This document shows, piece after piece, positions 35,417 through 43,365 of a DNA stretch of 43,365 bases. This DNA is from Verrucomicrobiota bacterium. GTDB lineage: Bacteria > Verrucomicrobiota > Verrucomicrobiia > Limisphaerales > VHDF01. Below the pieces are notes generated by a model. That model made no database searches. It was not told the DNA's origin and was given only the letters and a program-made list of their open reading frames with translations. Each line of letters opens with the position of its first letter. Positions within the stretch are counted from its first letter, which is position 1. The translations under genes were made by a program, and so were the position numbers. Location: positions 1 through 43,365 of the forward strand of contig VHDF01000036.1 in NCBI GenBank assembly GCA_016871495.1. The letters are read 5' to 3'.

Positions 35417-38400
35417 TCAAGGGTTGTCCGATCCCCCCTGCGAGTTCAAGCTGGAGGGAGTTTGGCGTTCCCACACGGGAACGAATTGGAACCATTGGGA
35501 AGCATAACGCTTGAGCAGGGGCTCGAACGAATGCGTCAACTGCTGGAGAAAACCATGGCGGCCCGAGGGAGACGCCAACGCATCGCCATGGATCCCGGGA
35601 GATTCAAGGAGATGGACCGCGTAACCTGAAGCCTCACGCACCACGGCCACAGGCAACACAACGCATCCCGAGGCTTGCGCAAGCAACGCTGGGGCCGGAG
35701 AAATCGCCAAGGACGAACCGCAGCAGGTCACGACACTGTTGCCCTTGACCTCCGTGCGGTCGAGCAAGAGCGCCACGCAGTGGCCTTGTCGAAGTTTCTC
35801 GATCAGTTCCAGAAATGCAAAGTCGCCCCGCCCTAAAACGAAAGTGCGAACACCGCGGCGAGCCCGGGCCGCCTCCCTCCAAGCCGTCAACAGAGGATCC
35901 GGTTCGGGCGCGGTGACCACCCAAACCTCCCGGCCGGCCGCGGCCAGCCATGCCGCTCCCAGCTCCCAATTACCCAGGTGCATCGTCACCAACAACACCC
36001 CCCGGCCCTGAGCCAGGGATGCCTCGAAACGTTCCCGGCCATGCCAACTCGCGGCGGGAATGCTTTCCCGCCCACCCTCCAAGCGCAGGAGGTCCGCCAG
36101 TTTCTCGGCGAATTGGTCGTAAAGCGCGCGTGCCTGATGTTCCGCCTCCCGCAAATCGCCGGCACAGAGCGGTTCGAGATTGTGGCGGACCCTCTCAAAT
36201 CTTTGCCGGTTCCATGTTCGATCCAGCCGACAAAACGATCTCAGAACCGTCGAGGTTAGGACGCGCGGAAGCCGCGCCGCCAGTCGTGCGGCCTGGATCC
36301 ATACCCATCCTGAATAATAGCAAGGCGGTCTGACCTTCTGCTTGGCCAGGGGGAAGCGGCGGCGAAGCTGAACCCGGACGCGAGGTATCAAGAGGGTGGA
36401 GATTGAAGCCGCCCCGAGGATGCCGACTGAGCACAGCTTGCCCAGACTGGCCAGTCCGCGATTCTCCGCCCACGCCAGTGAACCGAAACCCGCCATGGTC
36501 GTCGCGGCACACAACCAGACGGCCTTCGTCATAGATCGCGCGTGCGCCTGATCGGGCCCCTCCGATGCCGCTCCCGGGCTCCCGGACCCGGAAACGGCTT
36601 GCTCCTCATCACGTCGCAAGGCCAGCAGCATGTGGATGGAATAATCGACTCCCGCACCGAGCAGCACAGGAATCGCCATGAAATTCATCAGGTTCCAGGA
36701 CCAACCCGCAACCTGCATCATGCCCAAGAGGGCCAAGACCGAGAGAGCCAGGGCCATCACACTCAGGATCCACTCAAGCACGGAACGAAACGTCAGACCC
36801 AATGCGGCGAGGACGCAAATCAGGACCGGTGTCAGCACCGGCCAAAGTTCTTCACGAAGGAGTCCTGCCAGATCTTCCGCGAGCATCGACCAACGCGTGA
36901 CGTGACAGCCGGGGATCTTCAGGAGCTCGCCTACCCAAGCGGGGCGAGCCCCCACGTGGACCTTGGACGCAGGCCAGGCCACGGCCAGAGCCACGGATTC
37001 ATGGTCCGGGGCCGAACGAAATCGGGACATGATCTCCTGACTGACGGAATCGTGCGGCACATGATAGCGTGGCTCTTGCAGCGCCTGGCTCCAGGCGGCA
37101 AAGACGCTCTGCTGCAGCAGAATTGCTTTCTCGGTGAATCCGGCGGCGCGGATGAGATCCGCGAGGGCTTCCTTCTGTTGAACAAGCATCCGGACGCGTT
37201 CACGATTCGCAGCTTGGTGAGCTGGATTCGGCCAGAAATCGATGGGGAACACGGTGTCGGCTGGAGCTTCCGCACCGCTTTGTTTCAATGCCACCGACAT
37301 TTTTTCCAGCGCCACCCGAACTTCCGCATCGGATGCGCCTCGGGCGATGAGGAGATACGGCTCCGCCATGTTCGTGGCGGCGGCCTGGCGGAGTCGGTCC
37401 CAGGTTCGATAAGCCTCGCCTTCGGATGGGCGCAGGGCGTCAGTGGATGGATCGAATCGCGGCCAGCCGCGCGCCACGAGAACGCCCAGCAAACCCAGCA
37501 GCGCTCCGACGGAGAGGATCGTCGAAATCGTTTGCCATCTCCATTCCCTCATGGTCTGACCCGCGTCTTTGACGGGCACGGTCTCCTTCGAGGCGGTGGC
37601 CAAGTTCACGCTCGAGTTGGTCTGGAAGCATCGAGGCGTGGCTTCGGGAAAGAGCCCGATCATGACGCCGGCGCCGATGAGAACTCCGAAGCCCACCAGC
37701 GTGCCCAACTGGCCCAGACCCGGCAGTCCGCTCAAATGCAGGCAGAAAAATGCGACCGCCGTGGTCAGCGCGCCCCAAAGGATCCCCGGCCCAACCCGGC
37801 GGCGCGCCTCGGCGGACGTTGAACCTCGCTCCAAATCCTGTTGCAAAACCACTCCGTAATCCACAACCAGGCCGGCCAAAATCGCCGCGAATCCGAGGCT
37901 GACCACGTTCAAAGATTGAAACCAGATCGCGCCGGCCGTTCCGGCGAGCACCATGGTCAGGACGAGCAGGGCGACCAATCGCAACAGGGGTTTCCAACGG
38001 CGATGCGCCAAACCGAAGAGCAGGACGATGATGAACGTGGTGCCGGCGACGGATCCAGCCATGTCGCGCCTCATCACTTCGGAAATCTCAGCGGTGAACA
38101 CCGGGGTTCCCGTCATCGAAGTGCGGATGCCGCCGAACTCCGCGGTCCGCTGGCGCCAATCCTCGATCTCGGCCCGGAGTTCCCGGATCCATAACGCGGC
38201 GGAATTGTAATCACGCGACGCGTCCCGCGCTCGCACGCGAATCCAACGCACTTGTCCGGCGGAAGCGGAGAACGCATCCAATCCGCGTGGCCGGTGCTCC
38301 GTCTGCTCCCGGGTCAACGGGGCGAGTCCCAATGGGTCGTATCCCAAACGAGCCAGTTCCTCCGGAGAAGCCGATTCGCGGAGTCGGTTCAGTGCCGTGG

Positions 38401-38806
38401 CCAGTGACTCCTCCAACCGCGGTGACTGCAGCCGGTCGAACAAGGTCTGTAATGGTTCCGGCGGTCCATTGTACCAGCCGTAAGCGATCCAAGAGGCCCA
38501 TTGATCAGGGGACTCAGCCCACACGGGACGCCAGGAGGCGGCCGAGATGAGCCGGGGCCGGGCTCGCAAGTGATTCGCGAGCGATTCGGCGGCGGCTTCC
38601 AGTTGATCGGCGTCCTCGTGCTCCAGCAGAATCAGCACTTCCCCGTCCGCTTGAAAGTGTTGCTGGTGAAGACGCAATCCTTGAACCGAAGCCAAATCCG
38701 GGGGCAAGAGCCCAAGCACCTCGGTATCCAGCCGGCCCCGAGTCCACGCCCACCAGCACAGCAGGAGCAAACCCGCCAAAGAACATGCGGAGGCGCGCCG
38801 GCTCAT
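35417..38806 (-). CDS. MMPL/RND exporter fused to LpxL-type acyltransferase
   Basis: A 1129-residue fusion. Residues 1 to about 820 form an MMPL-type RND exporter with two halves, each a large periplasmic domain followed by about five helices. The proton-relay helix motifs are seen as AILAGLVVDYGVVL and PVLLGAGVDYSIHML. From about 840 a lysophospholipid acyltransferase domain of the LpxL/HtrB kind follows, with the H-x4-E motif HLGNWE at about 943-948 and FVLGRGDFAFLELIEKL beyond it. In related pigment-lipid loci these are usually separate genes. The frame is open throughout, with no sign of an internal start. It overlaps the lipoprotein gene by 4 bp. Confidence 0.9.
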   Translation of the reverse strand: MSRRASACSLAGLLLLCWWAWTRGRLDTEVLGLLPPDLASVQGLRLHQQHFQADGEVLILLEHEDADQLEAAAESLANHLRARPRLISAASWRPVWAESPDQWASWIAYGWYNGPPEPLQTLFDRLQSPRLEESLATALNRLRESASPEELARLGYDPLGLAPLTREQTEHRPRGLDAFSASAGQVRWIRVRARDASRDYNSAALWIRELRAEIEDWRQRTAEFGGIRTSMTGTPVFTAEISEVMRRDMAGSVAGTTFIIVLLFGLAHRRWKPLLRLVALLVLTMVLAGTAGAIWFQSLNVVSLGFAAILAGLVVDYGVVLQQDLERGSTSAEARRRVGPGILWGALTTAVAFFCLHLSGLPGLGQLGTLVGFGVLIGAGVMIGLFPEATPRCFQTNSSVNLATASKETVPVKDAGQTMREWRWQTISTILSVGALLGLLGVLVARGWPRFDPSTDALRPSEGEAYRTWDRLRQAAATNMAEPYLLIARGASDAEVRVALEKMSVALKQSGAEAPADTVFPIDFWPNPAHQAANRERVRMLVQQKEALADLIRAAGFTEKAILLQQSVFAAWSQALQEPRYHVPHDSVSQEIMSRFRSAPDHESVALAVAWPASKVHVGARPAWVGELLKIPGCHVTRWSMLAEDLAGLLREELWPVLTPVLICVLAALGLTFRSVLEWILSVMALALSVLALLGMMQVAGWSWNLMNFMAIPVLLGAGVDYSIHMLLALRRDEEQAVSGSGSPGAASEGPDQAHARSMTKAVWLCAATTMAGFGSLAWAENRGLASLGKLCSVGILGAASISTLLIPRVRVQLRRRFPLAKQKVRPPCYYSGWVWIQAARLAARLPRVLTSTVLRSFCRLDRTWNRQRFERVRHNLEPLCAGDLREAEHQARALYDQFAEKLADLLRLEGGRESIPAASWHGRERFEASLAQGRGVLLVTMHLGNWELGAAWLAAAGREVWVVTAPEPDPLLTAWREAARARRGVRTFVLGRGDFAFLELIEKLRQGHCVALLLDRTEVKGNSVVTCCGSSLAISPAPALLAQASGCVVLPVAVVREASGYAVHLLESPGIHGDALASPSGRHGFLQQLTHSFEPLLKRYASQWFQFVPVWERQTPSSLNSQGGSDNP

Positions 38807-39309
38807 GGCGAAGCGAGATAGCCATGCAGTTTTTCACCCGTGGCGGCGCGTTCGAGCTCGAAGGTGTCTGGACCAGGCTTTCTCCAAGTCCACCCGGCGG
38901 CGGGCGTGCCGTCCTTCCAGGCGGCGGCGAGTTGGCAGGGCAGGATGGAATCCAGGGCGGCACCGGAGGCACTTCGCACCACTCCCCGCGCCGGGACGAC
39001 ATAACGTCCCTGCGAGCCCTCGCCTTCAAAACGGAAGAGGACTACCGGGCCCTTCGAGAAGACGATCAGGGAACGGTCCGTTGCCGAGTCGAGATAAACC
39101 ACCAGATCGCCCGCCCACCATTCCGTGTTGCCGGGCGGCATCCAGGCGGCTTGGCCAAACAAGCGGAGGGGTCAAGATTGTGGCGAAGCGCGAGCCGGTG
39201 ACGGGCGAGCGTGGAAGCACCCATTTGTCTGACACATCAGAACGAGCAAGATCATCGCCAGCAAACCGGGAGGGTTTGAACGAGCGAAAGAACGGATTTG
39301 CGAGTCCAT
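38803..39309 (-). pseudogene. Lipoprotein-like gene interrupted by an in-frame TGA
   Basis: The frame starts at ATG 39309 (TGATG overlap with the upstream gene). It encodes a hydrophobic export signal (LLAMILLVLMCQTNGC) and runs into TGA at 39172-39174 after 45 residues. The same frame continues open for another 122 codons to 38803, through a domain with TEWWAGDLVVYLDSATDR, GPVVLFRFEGEG and GRYVVPARG. Together the parts make about 168 residues. A lipoprotein of this size occupies the same place in aryl-polyene-type operons. It is either a nonsense mutation, an assembly error, or a second start downstream (TTG 39162). Conservation of the frame on both sides suggests a recent event. Confidence 0.6.
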
Positions 39310-40567
39310 CAGAACTGGAGCTTGGGAGCGATGGGTATGTGCCGCTGGAGCCGGACGAGCAGCAAAAAGATCGAGAGCCGCCAGCGAATGGGCCAGCCCG
39401 CTTCGACATCTCCTGCAAGCATCGCATTGACCGCGGCAGCCAGACCCCAGCGCGGATGCGGATGCAGCAGCACTTCCATAAACGGCACCGTGTAGAACCC
39501 CTCCACCATCTTCAGATAGAAATCCATCGCCTGCCCCAACCGCTTCTCGTACTGCTGCAAGACGGGACCCGGGGATCCATCCGGTCGATCCAGCGCCTCG
39601 AGGAGGCCGAGAGCCGCGGCGCGAGCGGAATCCATGGCGAGAAAAACTCCCGAGGAAAAATGGGATCGATGAAGCCCGCCGCGTCACCCACCCGGACGAG
39701 CCGGCCGCGGACCAAGCCGCGGTTGCGATACGAAAAGTCCGTCGTCACCTGGAGCTCGCCTAAAAGCTCCGCGCGGGCCAGCCGTTCCTTGAGCACCGAA
39801 CTGGATTCGACCCGTTTCCAGAATGCTTCCGCCGGAGCGTGGGATCCCGGGACGAAGGCTGCCTTCTCGAAAACACAGCCCACGCTGACCTTCTCCCCGC
39901 CGATGGGAATGATCCAAAACCAGCCCTCAGGAAGCCGGATGATCACCGTGTCGCCCGCGCGCTCGCCCTCGTCGAGGCGGACACCGCAAAAATGTCCGAA
40001 GATCGAGAGCTTGCGAAGCCGGGGGTGGGGAATCTTTGCGCCTTCCTGGTTGCCCGAGAAATTCGAGCGGCCGCTGGCATCGACGACGAAGCGCGCCCGG
40101 AGGGATTCCATCGTTTGATCAGGACGGCGGCATTCGACCCCGAAGCCACCCTTGGTCTCCGACAGACGAGTGACCTGCCAGCCTTGTCTCACGGAGGTTC
40201 CGGCGCGTTCGGAAGCCTGGAGGAGGAGATGGTCGAATCGCGACCTCTCAACCTGAAGCGCATCCTGATAGCGGTTGAAACGTCCGGCCCGAAAATCGAA
40301 AGCCGCTTTCTGGGCGCCATTGGAGGTGTGGAACTGGGCGCCCCACTTCCTGGGGAAGCCGGAGGCCACCAGCGTGTCCCAAACACCCAGTTCGTCGAAA
40401 ATGCGGCGGTTGTAGGGCAGGAGCGATTCCCCGATGTGGAAGCGCGGGAACGGGTCTTTCTCCAGCAACACGACTCGTTTGCCCGCTTTGGAGAGGTAGT
40501 GAGCGGCCGTCGAGCCCGCAGGCCCCCCGCCGATCACGACGGCGTCAAATGGAGCGTCCTCCTGCAC
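39309..40567 (-). pseudogene. FAD-dependent halogenase-like oxidoreductase with frameshift
   Basis: Residues 13-18 GGGPAG form the FAD-binding loop. KDPFPRFHIGESLLP follows, then Lys74 in SGFPRKWGAQF and WFWIIP at 216-221, a match to the WxWxIP motif of flavin-dependent halogenases. After VGDAAGFIDPIF the expected SSGVFLAMDSARAA is found only in the next frame. The sequence has five T (A at 39656-39660 on the + strand) where six would keep the frame. Restored, the protein is about 419 residues and ends at 39309; unrestored, it runs to an unrelated stop at 39512. GTG 40567, 10 bp after the PHP gene, is the likely start. Confidence 0.8.
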
Positions 40568-40577
40568 AAGCGTTCCG

Positions 40578-41378
40578 CTACAGGGCGTAGGGTTCGGACC
40601 GTCGTCCCTGAAATCGAAGCGCGTGGGTGAAGCCCGACCGTCTGGCCAACTCCACCGCGGCGGCCCAATCCATGCCCACTTCCCCGGGCGCGTGGGCGTC
40701 CGATCCAAAAACCAATCCGACCCCGATTTCGGCGGCCATGGCCAGGATGGCGGGGCTGGGGTACATCTCTTTGCAATCCTTCCGCAGGCCGGCGGTGTTG
40801 ATTTCGATGGCCACGCCGGCTCGCTTGGCGGTTTCCAGGAAATGCCGGAAGAGCGGGGTGCAATCCTGCTCCGGGTAATAACAAAACTTTTTGCACAAAT
40901 CGGCGTGGCCGATGAAGTCGAACAGGCCGGACGCGGCGGCCTGCGTCAGCCGGTTGATGTAGGCGCTCCAAACCTCGAACGGCGGGCGCTTCTTCCATTC
41001 CGAGAGCTTTTTCGGGTTGTCCAGGTCCCAAGAATCGGAAACGTAATGGACCGAACCGATCAGGTAATCCCACGGATGACGGGCGGCGATTTCGCGAATC
41101 CAATCCTCGTGACCCGGCAGATAATCGACTTCGAGGCCGAGGCGGATCCGGAAATCGGGATGATCGCGCTGAGCGCGGCGGACTTTTTCGACGTAGGGGT
41201 CGAGATCGTCCCGGCTCATGCGCCAATCGTCGAAATCATCCCGCATCATGGGGCTGTGGTCGGAGATTCCGATTTCCTCCAGGCCGGCCCGTTTGGCGCT
41301 CGCGGCGTACTCGGTGGGCTCGCCCACCGCGTGATGGCAAAGCGGGGTGTGCATGTGATAATCGGGAGGCACAGCCAT
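40578..41378 (-). CDS. PHP-domain phosphoesterase (histidinol-phosphatase HisJ/HisK-type)
   Basis: A 266-residue PHP metal-dependent phosphatase. The first metal motif DYHMHTPLCHHAVGEP is at the N-terminus, with further metal residues in GISDHSPM, LGLEVDYLPGHE, SVHYVSDSWDLD, FIGHADLCKKF, EINTAGLR and FGSDAHAPGEVG. This set matches histidinol-phosphatase of the HisJ family, the eighth step of histidine synthesis, though no other his gene is nearby. ATG 41378 is preferred over frames to 41537, which run into the palindrome. It may be the first gene of the minus-strand operon. Confidence 0.88.
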   Translation of the reverse strand: MAVPPDYHMHTPLCHHAVGEPTEYAASAKRAGLEEIGISDHSPMMRDDFDDWRMSRDDLDPYVEKVRRAQRDHPDFRIRLGLEVDYLPGHEDWIREIAARHPWDYLIGSVHYVSDSWDLDNPKKLSEWKKRPPFEVWSAYINRLTQAAASGLFDFIGHADLCKKFCYYPEQDCTPLFRHFLETAKRAGVAIEINTAGLRKDCKEMYPSPAILAMAAEIGVGLVFGSDAHAPGEVGMDWAAAVELARRSGFTHALRFQGRRSEPYAL

Positions 41379-41430
41379 GGGCGGCAGACTACCGGAGCCG
41401 TTGGGAAGGGCGCAACTCATGCGTTTTGCG

Positions 41431-41549
41431 GCCGTTCTCATTTTGCCTGGAGCAAAGTTTGGCGCGCACTCCGCTGCGCGCCGAGACCGGCTGTGTCCAA
41501 GAGCGGCGCGCAGCGGAGTGCGCGCCCTACCTGTCAAAATGAGAATGGC
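41431..41549. repeat. 119-bp palindromic element
   Basis: Outer arms gccgttctcattttg (41431-41445) and caaaatgagaatggc (41535-41549) pair with one mismatch. Inner arms 41461-41482 and 41505-41526 are perfect 22-bp inverted copies, around the 22-nt loop at 41483-41504. The right inner arm ends in gcgccctacc, like the inner arms of the 22.5-kb palindrome (cgccctacc), so the two families may share an end. It sits just upstream of the PHP gene start. Confidence 0.8.
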
Positions 41550-41798
41550 TGCATTTCTTCATCAAATATCTTGCAATCCTCTGCGGGGGGTGGGGTCCGC
41601 ATTCACTAATCCTCCCGCAGGAACTCTTAAGGAAAGATGGAAGAGGGAGGTCTTCAGACGAAAACTGGCGTGCGCCTGCAGCGCTCAAAATTTGTCCGGC
41701 CCGGGCCGTGCTTAACCGGCCCGGCTGGCTCGGATCGGACTGGTCGTTACGCTGCTTCGCCCCTCCGCCTCGGATCCTCGCCTTCCCGCTTTCTTCCT

Positions 41799-42953
41799 AT
41801 GAAATCCCTCGCTCTCCTCGCTTTCCTCTCCGTTTCCCTACCGGCTTTTGCCGCCCCCACAACCACCGAATCTCCACCCCAGCGAGTCCCTTACGACGCC
41901 AGCACTCCGGCCGGACCTCACCACCGCTTCCATCCCAATCCCATCCAGGATCCTGTCACCGGGCAGGAATTCATGGGTGGCTATGTGGAAATCGCGTCGG
42001 GCTTGAATTTTCGCACCGGCCAAGGCCAATGGCTTCCTACAATGGAGGAGTTTCAGATCGTCAACGGCCACGCCGTGGCTGCCTCCGGCCCTCACCAAGT
42101 CATCCTTTCCAACAACCCCAAGCAACCCGGCGCGGTCGATCTGCTCACGCCCGACGGCCATCGCTTGCGCGGACATGTGCTGGGCCTCAGCCTTTACAAC
42201 CCCACCACCGGTGCCAGTGAACTCATCGCCGAGGTCCAGGATTGCGTCGGAGAATTGATCTCTCCCAACCAAGTTCAGTTTCATCGCGCCTTTGATACGA
42301 TCGACGCGTCGATAAGATACACTTACAAATCCTCAGGACTTGAGCAGGACATCATCTTCCATGAACAGCCTTCCATTCCGATCGATTTCCAAGAACCGGG
42401 ATGCCGAATCGAGGTGATGACCGAGTGGCTGGAGCTGCCGCCGGTCCAGAAGACGGTGCAGAAATTGAAGGAAGAGAAAGACGCGCAAAAACGCGCCGCC
42501 ATAGTCGAACCCGATCTGGAAGATGAACACCTCGACTTTGGCGAGATGAGCATGGGACCCGGACGCGCGTTTGCCTTGGGTGCGCCTCGTCTGGCGGGAT
42601 CCATCCCAGTTGCAAAGCGCTTGGTCAATATTGAGGGCAGAACCATTCTCTTCGAAGCCGTCGAGATCGAGTCCGCCCGGGAAGAACTGGAGAAACTCCC
42701 TCTGGTGCAAGCGTTTTGGCAGCGGCGATCCTTGGACCGAACCCCCTCACCCCAACTCCGCGCCCAAATCCCGCCCGCGCCCGAGCGCGATTCCATCGCC
42801 GTGGCCGGAAGGGCCGCACCCATTGAACAAGGCATCACCCGCCTGTTCGCCCAGAACAGTCCCGCCCCGGGCTTCGTGATCGACTGGGAGGTGGTGAGTT
42901 CCGTTTCGGGAATGCGGTTCAAGGGGTATTCCACCCCAGGTCAGGATGTCTGA
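41799..42953 (+). CDS. Secreted protein of unknown function, probably C-terminally truncated
   Basis: A 384-residue protein with a clear signal peptide (MKSLALLAFLSVSLPAFAA). The following region (FMGGYVEIASGLNFRTGQGQ, MEEFQIVNGHAVAASGPHQV, LIAEVQDCVGELISPNQVQF) resembles the N-terminal part of much larger Verrucomicrobia secreted proteins that continue into parallel-beta or RHS-type repeats. Here the frame stops shortly after IDWEVVSSVSGMRFKGYST, so the C-terminus seems lost. ATG 41799 is chosen; the frame from 41637 has no signal peptide at its start. The function is unknown. Confidence 0.65.
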   Translation: MKSLALLAFLSVSLPAFAAPTTTESPPQRVPYDASTPAGPHHRFHPNPIQDPVTGQEFMGGYVEIASGLNFRTGQGQWLPTMEEFQIVNGHAVAASGPHQVILSNNPKQPGAVDLLTPDGHRLRGHVLGLSLYNPTTGASELIAEVQDCVGELISPNQVQFHRAFDTIDASIRYTYKSSGLEQDIIFHEQPSIPIDFQEPGCRIEVMTEWLELPPVQKTVQKLKEEKDAQKRAAIVEPDLEDEHLDFGEMSMGPGRAFALGAPRLAGSIPVAKRLVNIEGRTILFEAVEIESAREELEKLPLVQAFWQRRSLDRTPSPQLRAQIPPAPERDSIAVAGRAAPIEQGITRLFAQNSPAPGFVIDWEVVSSVSGMRFKGYSTPGQDV

Positions 42954-42977
42954 GGCTGAGGATGCCCCTCTCTCCGG

Positions 42978-43010
42978 CTCTCGCCCCACTGGTGCCTCGC
43001 GGGGCGAGAG
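42978..43010. repeat. Hairpin downstream of the secreted-protein gene
   Basis: The arms ctctcgcccc (42978-42987) and ggggcgagag (43001-43010) are a perfect 10-bp stem with a 13-nt loop, 24 bp after the stop. It could stabilise or end the transcript, but an A-rich rather than T-rich tract follows. Confidence 0.55.
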
Positions 43011-43365
43011 AGAAAACGGTCTGATGCCCGTGTTGCGCGAACGGCTGGGTTGGAGTCCCCAACCTCCATTGAGGCGTTTTAGGCGTGCAAGTCGTTGGCG
43101 TCAATGAAGGTGCGACGTTTTAAGGAAGGTTCAGACCCGGTGAGCTTTCTGGGGGCTCTAGCCCGGGTATTTCATACTGAGCTTGAATCCGCGACCGTAC
43201 GCCGCGTGAGGGCACGCGGCCATAAGCATTAACCTAAGGGCTGGCAAGGATAGTTGCCATGCGACTCATCTGCATCAGGCGGTTTGGACGGATCACCCGC
43301 AACGCGCGCGCAATCGCCCGTCCGCGACGGAGGAATTTGCGGAGGCTCAGCGCCGGAGCGATCAC
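43011..43365. other. Gene-poor right end
   Basis: No convincing complete gene. A small perfect stem, ggcaa/ttgcc (43244-43259), and an imperfect ccgcgtg/gcacgcgg palindrome near 43203-43220 are visible. On the minus strand a frame of 43 codons enters from the right edge and stops at 43234. It is Arg- and Leu-rich (KFLRRGRAIARALRVIRP) and could be a gene end, but I would not rely on it. Confidence 0.35.

Noticed and set aside
39172-39174. Selenocysteine at the in-frame TGA
   Set aside because: No bacterial SECIS-like hairpin is apparent right after the codon, and selenocysteine is not expected near the export signal of a lipoprotein-like gene. A nonsense mutation or error is simpler.
39656-39660. 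Programmed frameshifting in the halogenase-like gene
   Set aside because: A T5 run with no stimulatory Shine-Dalgarno or pseudoknot visible is weaker evidence than a simple one-base deletion.

Overview
The window looks like chromosomal DNA of a Verrucomicrobiota bacterium, most like the Pedosphaera/Limisphaera side of the phylum. That placement is inferred from gene content: a prepilin-type protein with an H-X9-DG tail, a DUF1552 protein with a Tat signal, secreted NHL-repeat and RHS/YD-type proteins, a CE15 glucuronoyl esterase, and several families of intergenic palindromes. The DNA is GC-rich throughout. I saw no rRNA, tRNA, CRISPR array or intact transposase.

Layout. 0-5.2 kb: a gene tail, an RHS/YD remnant, then a tight surface-polymer-type trio (CmcI-family methyltransferase, YfhO-like membrane protein, class I methyltransferase) and a small zincin. 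5.2-12.0 kb: a complete F1Fo ATP synthase operon, atpBEFHAGDC, with a CRP-type palindrome upstream and a hairpin plus T-run between atpE and atpF. 12.0-19.4 kb: housekeeping and signalling genes (prepilin-like protein, DUF455 ferritin-like protein, TerC, NHL protein, single-domain response regulator, prfB with a programmed +1 frameshift, trpC). 19.4-22.1 kb: a two-gene membrane operon with many conserved-looking histidines and no assigned function. 22.1-24.6 kb: a repeat-rich stretch around a CE15 esterase. 24.6-28.7 kb: class V aminotransferase, MsrP, a bifunctional NAD(P)HX repair enzyme with an unusual Lys/Gln-rich tail, and a truncated CBS gene. 28.7-32.8 kb: DUF1552 protein, alpha/beta hydrolase, small secreted protein and an AraC-type regulator.

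32.9-41.4 kb is the most interesting part. It is a minus-strand operon-like run with start/stop overlaps at most junctions: PHP phosphoesterase, FAD-dependent halogenase-like protein, lipoprotein-like protein, an MMPL exporter fused to an LpxL-type acyltransferase, LolA-like carrier, a FabZ-like hotdog protein whose catalytic His is Tyr, a 46-residue overlapping ORF, and a family 4 glycosyltransferase. This gene set resembles the export and tailoring part of aryl-polyene, xanthomonadin or flexirubin pigment-lipid loci, but no ketosynthase, acyl carrier or aromatic starter gene lies in the window. Two neighbouring genes are disrupted: the halogenase-like gene by a one-base deletion in a T run, and the lipoprotein-like gene by an in-frame TGA. 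The locus is either decaying or carries assembly errors.

41.4-43.4 kb: a near-perfect palindrome, a secreted protein that looks C-terminally truncated, and a gene-poor end with hairpins.
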